From: Hormiphora californensis
Taxonomy: Eukaryota > Ctenophora > Tentaculata > Cydippida > Pleurobrachiidae
NCBI GenBank assembly: GCA_020137815.1
Contig: CM035353.1
Coordinates: 8,277,298 to 8,341,297 of the forward strand
Reading direction: 5' to 3'
DNA: 64,000 nt
A program made the position numbers and the translations under genes. Shown here one piece after another: positions 34,501-46,530 of the stretch. Below the pieces are notes generated by a model. That model had not been told where the DNA came from, ran no database searches, and worked only from the letters and a program-made list of their open reading frames with translations. Each line of letters starts with the position of its first letter. The stretch's first letter is position 1.

Positions 34501-35551
34501 GAGGACAATGCAATGATGCTAAACTTGGAGTTGGAAAATAGAAAGTAGAGGGGGAAGTAGAGAGGAGGGATAAAAAAGAGTGATAGAGGGAAAGTATAAT
34601 CCAGGGAAAAGGATATCAAAGAGTGGCGAAGCGATCAAACTAAAAAAGAAGAAAGATAAAGAAAGAAAGAAAGAAAGAAAGAGATAGAGAGATAGATAGG
34701 TAAATAGAGGGAGAAAAGACGACCAGGACGTTGTGGTAATCGCTGCAAGAGTTTGTTTGGATCGGTGTGGTGGCGTGTGGATCCTGGACACCTGCTCCCA
34801 ACTTTTAGAGATGGAAGGAGAAAGAGGAGGGAGATGGAGGGAGAGAGGGAGATAGAGAGACTCTCTCTAAGAGAGAGAGTGGACAACGAACCGAATTGTG
34901 GCGCAATTAGATAAATAGTGAAGGAGAGTATCATGACTCAGATAAAAAAGAGATGGAGCTATGATAATAGAGAGACTGGAAGGCCGAAGGGAGAGGGAGG
35001 GAGGGAGGGAGGGAGAGTGAGAGAGAGATAGATCAGATAGAGATAGAGAGTCAGAGAGGGAAGAGAGACTATAGAGAGGGAAGAGAGGTAAAGGTCCAGT
35101 TTATAATTATTATAGGTACACATCTCGGACGGGTGGTGACATGTTCTAATATACAGCTCTGGCTACTATTATCATAGCTACAGTGTAACAACAGATGTTG
35201 GTACTACCTCATATTATATCCGATATATTATAATCTTTTTTAAACCACAAATAAAATCATTGGTATGTAAGTAAGGTCTAATGACAGATTCGGTTCATTC
35301 AAGTGAAGATTTTAAGTGACTGGTTACACATCGATTAAATCTCTCTTATATATCTCGTATGAAACTAATCTAGTCCTCGATTATAATGCACAGTGCGGGC
35401 ACAGCTAGACACCCCCCCCTGTATTATTAATAGATGAGGGTTTCGCCGTTTCGGCCGAATAAAACCCGTACATTTCAGTTTTAACATACCCTGAAGATTG
35501 CCGGGCTGAGCTGAGGAATTCCTGGACCACGTCCCCTGCTTCTGTTGCCAT
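28542..35551 (-). CDS. Calbindin/calretinin/secretagogin-family EF-hand protein
   Basis: A calcium buffer/sensor of the six-EF-hand family. Shared exons: 33552-33704, 33267-33387, 33016-33160, 32779-32889, 32510-32612, 32223-32367 and 28542-28640; phases join throughout. EF1 DHYDKDQNGFLETAELEQF, EF2 DDNQNGKLEAKEL, EF3 HYDKDSSGYLDF, EF4 FDTDDNGVIELDEM are intact loops; EF5 (DSLDKEGTGIMTVKQL) is altered, and EF6 is reduced to IFNYKDFKRTELSLIL, as in vertebrate calbindin. With the nearest first exon (35490-35551, MATEAGDVVQEFLSSARQ) the protein has 312 residues. The last intron (28641-32222) contains the whole 3.1-kb foldback element. Other first exons are listed separately. Which vertebrate paralogue it corresponds to cannot be told; it may predate their split. 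Confidence 0.87.
29505..30403 (+). repeat. 32-bp minisatellite, forward block
   Basis: Tandem copies of a 32-bp unit around TTTACTCCATCTCTCAGCTT and CCCTACCTCCCA. The length is not a multiple of three, so long Ser/Leu/Pro frames through it are artefacts. Confidence 0.92.
29696..29766. repeat. Small hairpin inserted in the left arm
   Basis: GGAAGCATAGAGATGGAAAC (from 29696) and its inverted copy (to 29766), 25 bp per arm, with a 21-bp loop. It has no counterpart in the right arm. Confidence 0.85.
30415..31510 (-). repeat. 32-bp minisatellite, inverted block
   Basis: The same unit as 29505-30403 in reverse orientation. One block is longer and has an internal insertion near 30745, showing separate expansion of the two arms. 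Confidence 0.92.
34062..34115. repeat. 11-bp minisatellite
   Basis: Four to five copies of CATTGAGGACA in the first intron of the calbindin-type gene. Confidence 0.9.
35490..35551 (-). CDS. Alternative first coding exon E1e of the calbindin-type gene
   Basis: ATG (35549-35551) followed by 20 codons, MATEAGDVVQEFLSSARQ..., and donor GTATGT. It ends in phase 2 and joins the shared exon at 33704 as G-KPQSLNRK. It is the closest candidate. Confidence 0.6.
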
Positions 35552-35783
35552 GGTTACTGTTATATGTGATTTACAGATTGGTACAACCTCAGTCAGTATA
35601 TGTGTGACTTGCTGGGTACGGAATATATCACCCACAAATTTAAATCCAGAAAAAAAAGACCCTGCAAGCCGTTCTCGACAGAAGGAACTGTTACAAAATA
35701 TGGTAAAACATACACAAGCTACCCTAACAAGCACTACTGCAGTTTAAATTTTAGCCTTGTTAGCCGTGGTGACAGCCCTATAC

Positions 35784-36018
35784 AAGCAAACCTCGATTTA
35801 CCGGCACCCGATTTACCGGGACCTCGATTTACCGGGACCTCGATTTACCGGGACCTCGATTTACCGGCACCCGATTTACCGGGACCTCGATTTACCGGGA
35901 CCTCGATTTACCGGACGAATAAATTTTCTCCAAGTTACGATTGTTCAACTCTAATACCGTGCACCTCAATATACCGTGTGACGTGTACCGTTCTGCTGGT
36001 CCGGTAAATCGAGGTCTG
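35784..36018. mobile_element. Small element with pogo/Tigger-like ends and a terminal-repeat minisatellite
   Basis: ACCTCGATTTACCGG near 35790 is matched by the inverted CCGGTAAATCGAGGT at 35999-36014. The left end is expanded into about eight tandem copies of CCTCGATTTACCGGGA, two of them variant. The sequence resembles the ends of pogo-type MITEs; a TA duplication is not clear. Confidence 0.5.
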
Positions 36019-36153
36019 ACTGCTGCTGATGCAGTATGTGCATTGTGCATGTATCATTCTAGGTTGTAGCATGACGTTCAGCTGGACCATGGGAGGTTTG
36101 TTTGTGTGTGTAGTAGTGTGTTGGTGTTGACAGAGCGATTGTAAAAGTGAGAG

Positions 36154-36285
<132 letters not shown>

Positions 36286-36299
36286 ATGAAAAAATGGAA

Positions 36300-37337
36300 G
36301 GTTCCTGTCGTAGAAACGCACTGCACAATTATTAGAGACGCCCTGAGTATCAGATATAGCTACTTCGGGCCTAAAATATACCAAAAGTTCTACACAGACA
36401 GAAACTACCCAAAACTAAGATTGTTTCTAGACGATAAGGAACAATGTGGGCCCTGGATAAATCCTCAATCCTGCAGATGAAGACATGTCCTACATAAGCA
36501 CCAGGCACACTCATGTGTTAATGTCCCCATGGTAACATTACACCTCTCTGCTGCTACAATTTCTAGGCATCATTACTGCAGATGAGAGGGGCCGTGTTTT
36601 CATGTGTCATTCCTCATCCGTGAAACTGAAGAACCCGGAAAATTGAAAGACTTTTAATTGCAAACGAAATTTCGAGACACTTCTATCTGAGCTGTAAGTT
36701 GCTGCTTCAACAAGAATAAATGGGTCATTCTCATGAAATTGACACCAAAATTTCAAACTTGTCCGATTTCGATAAAACTTATATCATCTGAAAGCACGTA
36801 ATGGACTTAGTATTTCTGTATACGTGGACTTCATAATTATTGCATAATTAATATATGAGTATAAGCCGCGTACGTTACGCAACGACCGTACGTGATGAGT
36901 TACAATGCATTTAATTAGCAATTGCTGTAAGATGACGACGTCCTATCGTAGACGTGCACAATATTAAGACCGCTCTGAGTTCGTATCTACTCCATACGTC
37001 GGGCCTACAGTTAATCACAGTCACTAACTATCGCCGAGAAACTACACCTAAACTAAGGTTTCTAGACACAAGGACAACCGCGTGCCCATATCCTGCAGAT
37101 GTACTGTCCTAATAAGCCCAACGCGGCACTTCAGTTTAATCCGTCTCAGTAACATTACACCTTCTCCGCTGTACACGTCTATGGCATCATTACTCAGATG
37201 AAGGCGAGGCATGATTAATTAGTGTCATTCCTCATCCGTGAAACTGAAGAACCCGGAAAATTGAAAGACTTTTAATTGCAAACGAAATTTCGAGACACTT
37301 CTATCTGAGCTGTAAGTTGCTGCTTCAACAAGAATAA
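36300..37337 (+). repeat. Two-copy repeat, 617 bp apart, with uneven divergence
   Basis: 36605-36719 and 37222-37337 are practically identical. The sequences before them (36300-36604 and about 36940-37221) are clearly related but differ by many small deletions and substitutions, with islands such as TCGGGCCTA and ACATTACACCT in common. Not coding. Confidence 0.8.
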
Positions 37338-37643
37338 CTGCATTATGTTTCATAATGCTATGTTTCCCCGCCAACCTTTATTTTCATAACCATCTAATGT
37401 GAAGGCGGGACAGACATTTCCGATCATTTATGAATCACTCAAGCGGTATAGAACAAATCATTGTGTTTTAGTAGCACTAAATTGCGTGCCACATTGCGCG
37501 GCTCACATTTCCTGAAAACGTGCCATTGAAATATTTGATGCAGATGAAGGAGCAACAATTAACGTTGTCCCTCGCAACTGAGCGGGTTACGTTACAGCGT
37601 GACACTTCACTAGTATGTAAAATTGTCGAATTCTAAACCCCTA

Positions 37644-37695
37644 TGCCTTTTTACAAAAGGCATCCGGGTGAATGCCTTCGGCATTCACCGGGCGG
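37644..37695. other. Two adjacent hairpins
   Basis: TGCCTTTT-TAC-AAAAGGCA, then GGTGAATGCC-TTC-GGCATTCACC flanked by CCG/GGG. The GCC-TTC-GGC tip also occurs in the hairpin at 8586-8617. Confidence 0.7.
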
Positions 37696-38324
37696 GGGAA
37701 ATAAAAATAAATATCTACATTATGATAGAGGGGCAAGGGGACTAGTTCTAGGCGCTAGCTCCGTGTAAGAAGTTACCGATCTCCGCCTACACGCCTCCCC
37801 CCTCCCTAGCTCGAGGTGTGGGGGCCAGTGCAGCCTGTCAATACCAACCAATACAATCAATAATAACCGGCTGCTCAGTTAGCAAGTAAAACAAGACAGG
37901 TCAACACAAACAATGCCGTAGCCTGCAGCAGAGTTTATCAACGTTGAATATGATGGTGTGGATTGTAAAGAAAACAAGGGGACTAATGAGCGGAACTCGG
38001 AAGATAAATCCAAGATATTATTATTTTATGTAGCTGGGAGCGCTTTGTGAATTATTGATAGAATATATGAATCATAATTTCTTGTTCTAGTTCAGATGCT
38101 CCTGATGCTCCTGACTTCTAAGTCAGATGCTCCTGACTTCTACGAATAGTTCACTAGAAAGAAGATCAGATGTACAATTACAGAAAAAAGGAGGCAGTGA
38201 GTCAGAGAAAGAATCTAAAAATCCAACAATGACGACAGGCAGAACAGAAACGGCTGAGACCTGAGTACAATTTTGGGAACGATATCAAATCTGTCATCAC
38301 AATATGAGATCAGAGAGGGTGAGA

Positions 38325-38330
<6 letters not shown>

Positions 38331-38380
<50 letters not shown>
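38331..38380. repeat. (GA)n microsatellite
   Basis: About 50 bp of GA dinucleotides. Confidence 0.95.
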
Positions 38381-38381
<1 letters not shown>

Positions 38382-38792
38382 CGAGACAGGAAAAAGACAT
38401 ACAGACAGACATTACATGAGACAGATAGGTCAAAGCTTTGACACCAAGCAAGAGTGTGTTCCTGGCTATGTTGCTCATGTTTATAAGTACCAGGGTGTCA
38501 AATTGACGCGTGTTTAGACTACTATACACATGAGCTATTATAACAGTAGCCAGAACATCAAATACTTGTGCGTCTGTGTAGGCTATAACCTGTTTAACTA
38601 ATGTTGTAGAGTCCTAACACTACACAGAACAGGGAACCTTCCATCCGGGGACGGGGGATGAGGGACGGGGGATGAGGGATGGGCTTCCATCCTGTTCATA
38701 TAATCTCAATCCCACCACACAGAGATTGAAGTAGAGTATCATAGAATCTAATTCTACGTCTCTAATAGTCTAACCTATAAACAGGGTCTTAC

Positions 38793-38833
38793 CTGAGCGA
38801 TAGAAGGTCCTCTGGTAGAAGATTAGCAGACAT
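38793..38833 (-). CDS. Alternative first coding exon E1d of the calbindin-type gene
   Basis: ATG at 38831-38833, product MSANLLPEDLLSL plus two bases AG, donor GTAAGA. Phase 2; joins the shared exon as R-KPQSLNRK. Confidence 0.55.
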
Positions 38834-39644
38834 TTTGTTAATTCTATATCAACAAAGTTGGTATCTTTTGTAAACACCTGGTTAACTATAGTTTGAAACA
38901 AAAACACTCGGTGTGAGATAGATAAAAGTTGTTTCGTCACCCTTGCAAATAGATATGGGAGATGAATCAGGACTAAAATACACAGAAAAAGAGGACGCTG
39001 ATCGAGGTCAACGTGTGTGCTATAGAAGCAGCTGTGCGAGTAGGCGTCGTGTAATAGCTAGTGTGTGCGGGGGGACCATTCACCAGAGAGGGGGTCATGT
39101 AGCGGTCAATGTGTACCAGCTGTACAACGTGTGTGTGTGTGATGTTGGGAATTTAGTGTGAAATATCTCACGTGTGAGAAATGCAGCACACAGTGAACAT
39201 GATAAATGAACTGATAAGGTTAACATACAAGAGATGCAAGATGTGAGAACTGTTCGATACAATGCAATGAGAGGGATCGCTGTATAATATAAACTCATTT
39301 GAGAATAGAGGCATGGGAAATTGTCATCAACTCATTATCATGGTTGGTATACCTCTCTCTCTCAGGAAACGTGTTGTATATTCATTAGACCCGTTAGATT
39401 GTAAGATCGAGTATAGGATCTGTGAAACAGCTGCTCCCTGTCATGTCCCTATAATTCACCTCTATTCAGCCTAACCACACAGCGTGACTTCTGATCTACT
39501 CATCTCTATATAAGCAGCTACCTCTAGTTCCCCTAACTTGTGGTCTCAACGCAACAATCCCTCAATGAATACCATGAATATAGGCTTTCGGTTTTAGTAT
39601 AGGCTGATTTGTGTGATAGAAAGATTCCATCGATTATACAAGGT

Positions 39645-39712
39645 GCCGTCTGGCGGCCAGACACTGTTTTGATCCTCACGCGAGATTGTGGTCAAATAGG
39701 GCCGCAGATAGA
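39645..39712. mobile_element. Diverged copy of the TCTGTCTGGCG palindromic family
   Basis: GCCGTCTGGCGGCCAGAC at the left, GATCCTCACGCGAGATTG inside. Assigned by similarity to 46172-46236 and 61688-61775. Confidence 0.35.
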
Positions 39713-40436
39713 CAAAATACTAATTTCCAACCCCCCCCCCCAGCGCGAGCGCTGGTCAACCATAGCCGAAGTTAAGATTAGACGACACGTGTAGTTTGAA
39801 CCCAATCCCATCTTTCAATGACAATCTAACATATAGTATGTTAAGAGAACCTATAAGAGGGGTACAAGCACTAAAAGTAGACAAAACACGATGTAATATT
39901 GAACTAAAGAATGATTTGTTGACTAAGTGGGGGAGGGGGTGGTCCCCGGTTAGTTCACAACAAAGAATGACCGCAAGTAGTATAGAACTAGTAGGGGATT
40001 ACCATGTATAAGGACCTGCATTTATTTAGCAGGCTCTGATCTCTATGCGAGCAATATAAAGATGCTAGTGTTTATCATTTATCAATGGCGCCTTGCTAGA
40101 GAGCTGCAGTATTTACCAGGGTATTGAAGGGCCCTCAATCAGCTCAGCCAACTAGAGATCGGTGACACACCGTGAGTATAATTATTGTTATGCTGTAATT
40201 GCAGAGAGAGAGAGAATATGAAGAGGCCGGCTCTGTACGTTGACCGTTGTCCGAGTTAATGAACAGATTTACAGATCAATTAATATTCGGTATATTATAT
40301 ACAGATTAGGTTCATAGTCATAATATTAGGACAGCGAATGCAGCCCTGTTATATTGAACCAACGCTAACAGTGAATATATGAGAAAATGCATGCTCTTTA
40401 CTTTTACACAAGCATAGATTTAATTTATCTACTTAC

Positions 40437-40498
40437 AGGATATCGAGAAAACAACCAGAATTAGGAGTCGAGTCATCTGATGTAGATGATGTGGCCAT
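40437..40498 (-). CDS. Alternative first coding exon E1c of the calbindin-type gene
   Basis: ATG at 40496-40498, product begins MATSSTSDDSTPNSGCFLDI, ends with CT at donor GTAAGT. Phase 2; joins as L-KPQSLNRK. An acceptor-like CTCCAG precedes the ATG. Confidence 0.5.
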
Positions 40499-40674
40499 GT
40501 TGATCTGGAGATGTTAACTATAGACTGTTGTTATAGAGGAAATAAGTTAGTTCGGAAATTCTCTCGATCATCGCTCAACCGACACAATTAGTGGGCTATA
40601 TTGCTATTATAATGGGCAGATTGGGAGACAGAGAGAAGGAGAGAGAGAGAGAGAGAGATGTAGAGGAAAAATAG

Positions 40675-40853
<179 letters not shown>

Positions 40854-42054
40854 AATATTGCAATATATCATGGCATGGAATTGGAAGGTAGTGCAGATCA
40901 TACAATGTGACTACAAACACACACACATGCATTGCATTTCTAATGGAAATTCTAGGAAAAGAAACTGAGATTAAAAGTTTCATTTTACAAACTTTCGGAA
41001 CTGGCTAGTGTCTCTCAGCAAACTTGTTGATTGAGAGAATACAAGACTTCTAGTGCAGCAAAACTACAATTCAACAATCGATATGTACAGAATGTTTGAA
41101 CTAAAACTGACCGGGTTGTGGGTATGATTTCAAATAAATCTGTATCAACACACGCCACACACTGGTTCACTCACATATACAGGGCTGCATGTACAGTAAT
41201 TTCATGTGGTGCAGCAATCTGATGAATAGTTTAGTAATGCTGGAAATGCTGCAAGATTGAGCTGCCTAGAGAGAAGTTACTAGACAGCTGAAATATCATC
41301 ATGTGTTGCAGAGTCCAATATAGCGACTAATTTCAATGTAATGGATAAGCCAGGAAGTGGAACAGCCCTTATATCTTCAGTCTGTCCAAGGCATGGGGTT
41401 TCCAAGCCTGGTTGTGGGTCTTCCCGTACTTCCTAACATTGGTACCAATACCAAGTTGCAAAGGGTCAAGGGAAGTATAATAGAAGTGGCCAAGAAAGCT
41501 ACAAAAACAAAAGATTTAGTTTCAAAAGAGTGTGAGAAGCTCGACTTTATGACATATGAAGCTTCCTATTGTGAGATGCAAGGAGCACTACTAATAGCAC
41601 ACAGGCTGTAGCTGGAACTGAGTTCGCAGTTCCTTCTCTCACTCTCTCAGTATCCTGCTTCATACCTCTCTGTCTCTTACTCTCTCAGTATCTCACTCTC
41701 TCTCTCCATGTATCTTTCTCGTCTTCTCTTTCTCCTTCTCTTCCTCTATCTTTCTCCCATATCTCTATTCTTTTTCATGAACTATTGGTACCCGTCACTG
41801 ATTCATTTCTGCGAGAAAACAGAACTGATGAAAGGTATAGATTCCCCCTAGAAGTACTGCACAGTTCATACACACATTTTACAGCTTGCTCGACCCCTCT
41901 CTCACCGACCCTCTCTCTCTCACCGACCCTCTCTCTCTCACCGACCCTCTCACTGCAGAACAGCACACACGTCACACAACCTACACGGACAGTGACAGCT
42001 GTTATACTGCAGCATTGTTCGTATAGTACTACACGAGCTTGAATTATGTCTTAC

Positions 42055-42059
42055 CCCAT
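42055..42059 (-). CDS. Possible minimal first exon (Met-Gly)
   Basis: ATGGG directly followed by donor GTAAGAC. Phase 2. Joined to the shared exon it would give MGKPQS, which fits an N-myristoylation signal. So short that chance is a serious alternative. Confidence 0.2.
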
Positions 42060-42949
42060 CCCCCCAAGTGGAAGATTAAAAGGTATGTAGAAAGTCACCT
42101 GGAGGCAAAATCAGGATATAAATTACTTTGTACTGCTAGTTCGCGTGACCGAAGGGCGAATACAATTCTATAAACACACGCTCGAGAGTACAACTAATTA
42201 CTCAGTTCGATTCCACTAATGAGAGTCTACTAGATGCTGATTAGCTGCCATAATCTAGATCTTACAATGCATGCATATATCAATAAAGTAAAGTAAAGTA
42301 AAGGTAACGACGGCTAAAACTCTTTTCAAAATATATCATCACAGTTAGATAAATCCTAGTTCATCTCTAAAACTGCGTTTCAACCACCAATTTACTTGTG
42401 ATATCAGTTAATAGATATCATCTTCTCTGCAGTAAGAGCTTTATTGCACATTTTACTGTGACGTATAAGCTGTCAAGACTGTGCTTCTATCTATCTAGAT
42501 AGAAGCCTGTGCTTGAGTAGTTAAAAGCTTTCAAGACATAGCACAGTGTGTAAGTTGCAAAACACAGTGTAACATATGGGGACATAACCTGCCGCGACCC
42601 CATCTAAGCGCACCCATGTCATGGCGCCGCCATACCTAGGGTACATAACATACTTCTGTACACATCCCCATGCATCTACAGAAACAGGTAGTTAACTTCA
42701 CTGTGCCACTTTAGAGTGTGCCATTGAAACCAATTGATAGTAAAAAGCCGGGGGTTATGGGATTTTAATATCCACTGCCCTATATCCACTACCCCCTAAA
42801 AGTAACCACTCCCTAAACAATTAAGTAACCACTAAGCATGAAACCAGTTTGAAATACCATGGTGGATAATGGATCTGTCTGCTGTACATCTGCTGTACAT
42901 CATGTAGACAACATATTGTACATGTAGACAACATTGTACATGTACTTAC

Positions 42950-43035
42950 CCAGGGGTGTCCTCAACTAATTCCTGGGGTTGTTGGGGTTTACCACCCATC
43001 AAGGTGACAAAGCGACCCCAAATAGAACGGAACAT
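42950..43035 (-). CDS. Alternative first coding exon E1b of the calbindin-type gene
   Basis: ATG at 43033-43035, product MFRSIWGRFVTLMGGKPQQ... of 28 codons, donor GTAAGT, phase 2; joins as G-KPQSLNRK. The hydrophobic/basic start could target a membrane. Confidence 0.55.
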
Positions 43036-44439
43036 TGTCGCTAAGAGGAACTTGTCAGATATGAATACACCAACTCATTAAAAGCCAAGGAAAGGAAAAC
43101 TAAGGTATTGGGAAACATATCCCGCGACACATATTGAATAAAGATATCTTATAGAGATATATTGGATACAGAGATATCTATTAGTTACGTCACTGCAAGG
43201 TGTCTTTAGGAAAATTGAATATTAATGAGCTGGATATACAGAGATATAGCTGAATATATAAAACTCTTAAAAACATATCTAAAGGTCATTAATGAAACAA
43301 GCAATCCAAAAAGAAGCAAAGCAGCTCCGATATAACACAGAGCTGTGATAAGTTGTACAGATAAAGTAACTGATAAAATGTCTTGGAAGGTATATAGTTG
43401 TTTGATGGCAAAATACTAGCAGCCATGAACAGACATTTTAAAATTGGATTATGCACACACACGTATTTCACAAAACAGCTCTCTATATATTGGACATTGG
43501 TAGTAGGTCATGTTCTTTCTCGACAGAACCGAGTCTGATTTCATGCTTTTGTGCTGCATTTTGCCGTGATATGACATTATGGTAGTTTAGTGGTAGTGGT
43601 AGTATAGCGGTAAAAGGAAGCCTGGCTGAGCTTCACCTATAAACATAAAGCCTGGCTTGAAAATGGATGTGGAGTAGCTTGACCCTACCGCGTGTAAAAG
43701 GTAACATTCTGTTGAGTACCTACATGCAGACATTCCTACGAAAGGATGGTCTTCACAATGGGGCCATGTGACTGATGAGGTGTCAGGAGTCGAACTGACC
43801 CACTCTCGTGCTCTTAGCTCAGAGCGAGGAAGCATCGCTCTGACAGAGAAGGGAGGCTTATCTTTTGGAGTAAAGGGTTACTCAACAAGCCTTATCAGCT
43901 GTATGGGGAATCAACGAACCCAAGAATCAAGGAATGGGGATGGTATGAATTTTCACACCCTAGAAAGTTTCATATTCCATATTTAGTATTGCCATGCTAC
44001 ACAGTCTGTCGTTCACGCGATGAATCGCCTCCGCTTACGTTTGCTCTTCAGGCTCACGTATAGTAAGCTTTGAGTCGCCTGACACTGTGTTCGTGTATGA
44101 ACAATTCAAAGTAAGCCCACAGAGCCGACACTCGACAGACTGGAACCATATCAATTGTTACCAAAGAATTCATGACATATTCACTCGATCTAATAAGTTT
44201 AGGGAACTAAAGAAATGCTCTAAAAAGTGAGTTGTCACAGAGAGAGAGAGATACAGAGACAGAGAGACAGAGCGGGAGAGAGATAAAGAAGCATTTTTAA
44301 GGCCATTGAGCCTAATAAGGAACCTACTATGCACTATCATGAATCATTCCCAATTTATCAATTTTTACATTACTGTCTTTCAAAAACTTCATTATCAAAT
44401 GCCCCATAAGAGTGAGGCGGGGAATGACCCAGCCCCAAA

Positions 44440-45110
44440 AACAGTGATAAAAAGGGATGGGCGTGTCCCGGGAAAGGGTTTCCAGGGTTTCCCCAAAATT
44501 TTTAAGTAGGCCTATGCGGAGGGGAAAAAAGGGGGTGGGGGTAAAAATTGCCCCCGAGAGCGAGAGAAAAGAGGGGAGGAGGAGGGGGAGAGAGAGAGAC
44601 GAGAGAAAAGGGGAAAAAAAAGAGAGGGGAAAAAAGGGGGGAGGGGGAAAAAAAAGGGGGAAGAAAAGGAAAAGAGAGAGAGAGAGAGGGGGAGAGAGAG
44701 AGAGAAAAGGAGAAGGAAAACGGGAGAGAGAGAGAGACGGAGAGAAGCGAGAGAGAGAGAGAGAGAGGGGAGAGAGGGGAGAGAGAGAGGAAAAGGAGAG
44801 AAAGAGAGAGGAGAGAAGAGAGAGGAGAGAGAGGAGAGAGAAGGAGAGAATGAGAGAGGGGAGGAAAAGGGGAAAAGGAGGAGGAGAAAAGAGAGAGAGA
44901 GGAGAGGGAGGGGAGAAGAGGGGGCGAGGGGAATTTGAGGTGGGGGGTGGGAAAAAAGGAGGAGGAGAGAGAGAAGGGGGGGAAGAGAGCAGAGAGATGG
45001 AGAAGAAGGGGAGAGGGGAGAGAGAGAAGAGAGAGAGGGGAAAGGGGGAGAAAGGAGAGAAAAGGAGTATTTTCCCTCTCAATTTTTAACCCTCTCCTCT
45101 ACCCCCTCTT
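44440..45110. other. Purine-rich degenerate GA sequence
   Basis: G and A only, with stretched runs, ending in CT-rich sequence. Long Arg/Glu/Gly frames are artefacts. The quality looks similar to 3090-6500. Confidence 0.7.
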
Positions 45111-45427
45111 TTCTCTTTTCTATCTCTTTCTCTCTCTCGTTTCTCTCTTTTGGGAGAAATAAATCATCAACTCTGATGGGGACAGTTTTTACAAAACCCG
45201 ATTGTTTCCGAGGTTGATAAAATTAGAGGGGCGTTTAAAAAATTTTTTTCTAGGGAAAAAATATAGGTATAAGTAAGAATTAGAAACACCAACCTGCTTT
45301 GTATAATAATTAGGTATAGTACTTCCCCAAAAACAGCTAATGAACAGTCGCGTTTTTAGGAACATTGCTACTAACATTGTGACTAACACTGTAACATTGT
45401 GACTAACATTATAACATTACTACTCAC

Positions 45428-45585
45428 TGCATGGGCTCCTCGTCTGAGAACTCATCATCCTCTGGATCCTCAGGATCGTCATCCCGTAAATACAACTGTA
45501 ACGAGTCATCACCAGGGGGAGGGGATGTAGAGGAGAACAGGCCACTGAATGTTCTAGTTAGTCGGGATAACGCCTTGTTGAACAT
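45428..45585 (-). CDS. Alternative first coding exon E1a of the calbindin-type gene
   Basis: ATG at 45583-45585, 52 codons: MFNKALSRLTRTFSGLF, then a Pro-rich and strongly acidic segment (LRDDDPEDPEDDEFSDEEPM), donor GTGAGT, phase 2; joins as Q-KPQSLNRK. The opening resembles that of E1b (M-F-basic-hydrophobic). An acceptor-like TCTGCAG lies just upstream, so a further 5' exon is possible. Confidence 0.55.
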
Positions 45586-46171
45586 ATCCTGCAGAGATTA
45601 GTAATTGTGCAGTGACTTGATCGACCCTGTTTCAACTTTGTAAAACTGTTTGGAGGCCGGTACGATAGTTAGACTATTAGACAGTCTGAACAAATATATC
45701 ATGTAATCTCTGAGATCTCTATCTATAGTATCTCAAGCAAAGTAAAAAACACTAGGGACATGTATTAGAGCCGCTCCATTATAGGGACATGTATTAGAGC
45801 CGCTCCATTTGGATCGTGATGAGGGTCACATTAGGAGCTTCTCAGGTGGCATTGGAGTTCAACATAAAATAATCCATCATGAAGCATACATGATCGAGGA
45901 GAGAGAGGGACTGAGAGGGGAAGAGAGGGAAATAGGTACTGAAAGGGTGGGAGAAAAATGAGGAAAGTGAGAATATTCGATCGAAGCACGATAGGATTTT
46001 GAAGGAGAGAAGAAAGATGTAGTACTGGTTAGAGGGGGAATTGTAATAGGATAATTCTATGCCCTAATAAGGAAATTAATGGGTGATAACTTAAATGCTA
46101 AACTGGTTTTTGGCTCTAGAAAGTTCTCGCTATACCTATAATTATATTTTGCTAATCATCTTCTTTCCAGA

Positions 46172-46236
46172 AAAATCTGTCTGGCGGTGCCGGAGCGCAC
46201 TGTCGTGAGAATCAAAACGGGGTCTACAGGACACTC
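46172..46236. mobile_element. Short palindromic element, TCTGTCTGGCG family
   Basis: Starts CTGTCTGGCGGTGCCGG and ends ACACTCCAGACAG; interior GCGCACTGTCGTGAGAATC matches (inverted) the interior of the copy at 61688-61775. A third, more diverged copy is at 39645-39712. Confidence 0.55.
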
Positions 46237-46421
46237 CAGACAGAGGGAAATTGAGTGAACTTGTAAATGTGCGGAGTAGCTCAAAGTCAAAGGCATGGGA
46301 GGGCCAATTAACTGAATCAGTCACTTTGCTTCAAGAATCAGAACTAAAGAGAGAAATTGGCAATCCGCAGATGAACTTCGCACTACGTAAATTCCCGCAG
46401 TTGCAGGGAGAACATAATTAC

Positions 46422-46530
46422 GTTGAAACAGGACGGGAGATCGAGAGAGCTGATCTCCCGTGCTGTTTCATCGTCAACTATCTCGAGACATGTCACAACC
46501 AGATAGTATTCTGGTTGTTTTGTGACGTCA
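46422..46530. other. Pair of adjacent hairpins
   Basis: GTTGAAACAGGACGGGAGAT is answered after an 11-bp loop by ATCTCCCGTGCTGTTTCATC; then GTCACAACCAG...CTGGTTGTTTTGTGAC. Likely part of a palindromic element; boundaries not found. Confidence 0.6.

Noticed and set aside
41357-41611. 84-residue plus-strand open frame
   Set aside because: No recognisable domain, no splice context and AT-rich surroundings; it could be chance.
43765-43840. tRNA or tRNA-derived SINE (box-B-like GTTCGACTCC on the minus strand)
   Set aside because: No consistent acceptor, D or anticodon stems can be drawn, and no A box lies at the right distance.
44457-45089. 210-residue Arg/Glu/Gly frame
   Set aside because: Direct translation of degenerate GA sequence; the complementary strand is open as well.
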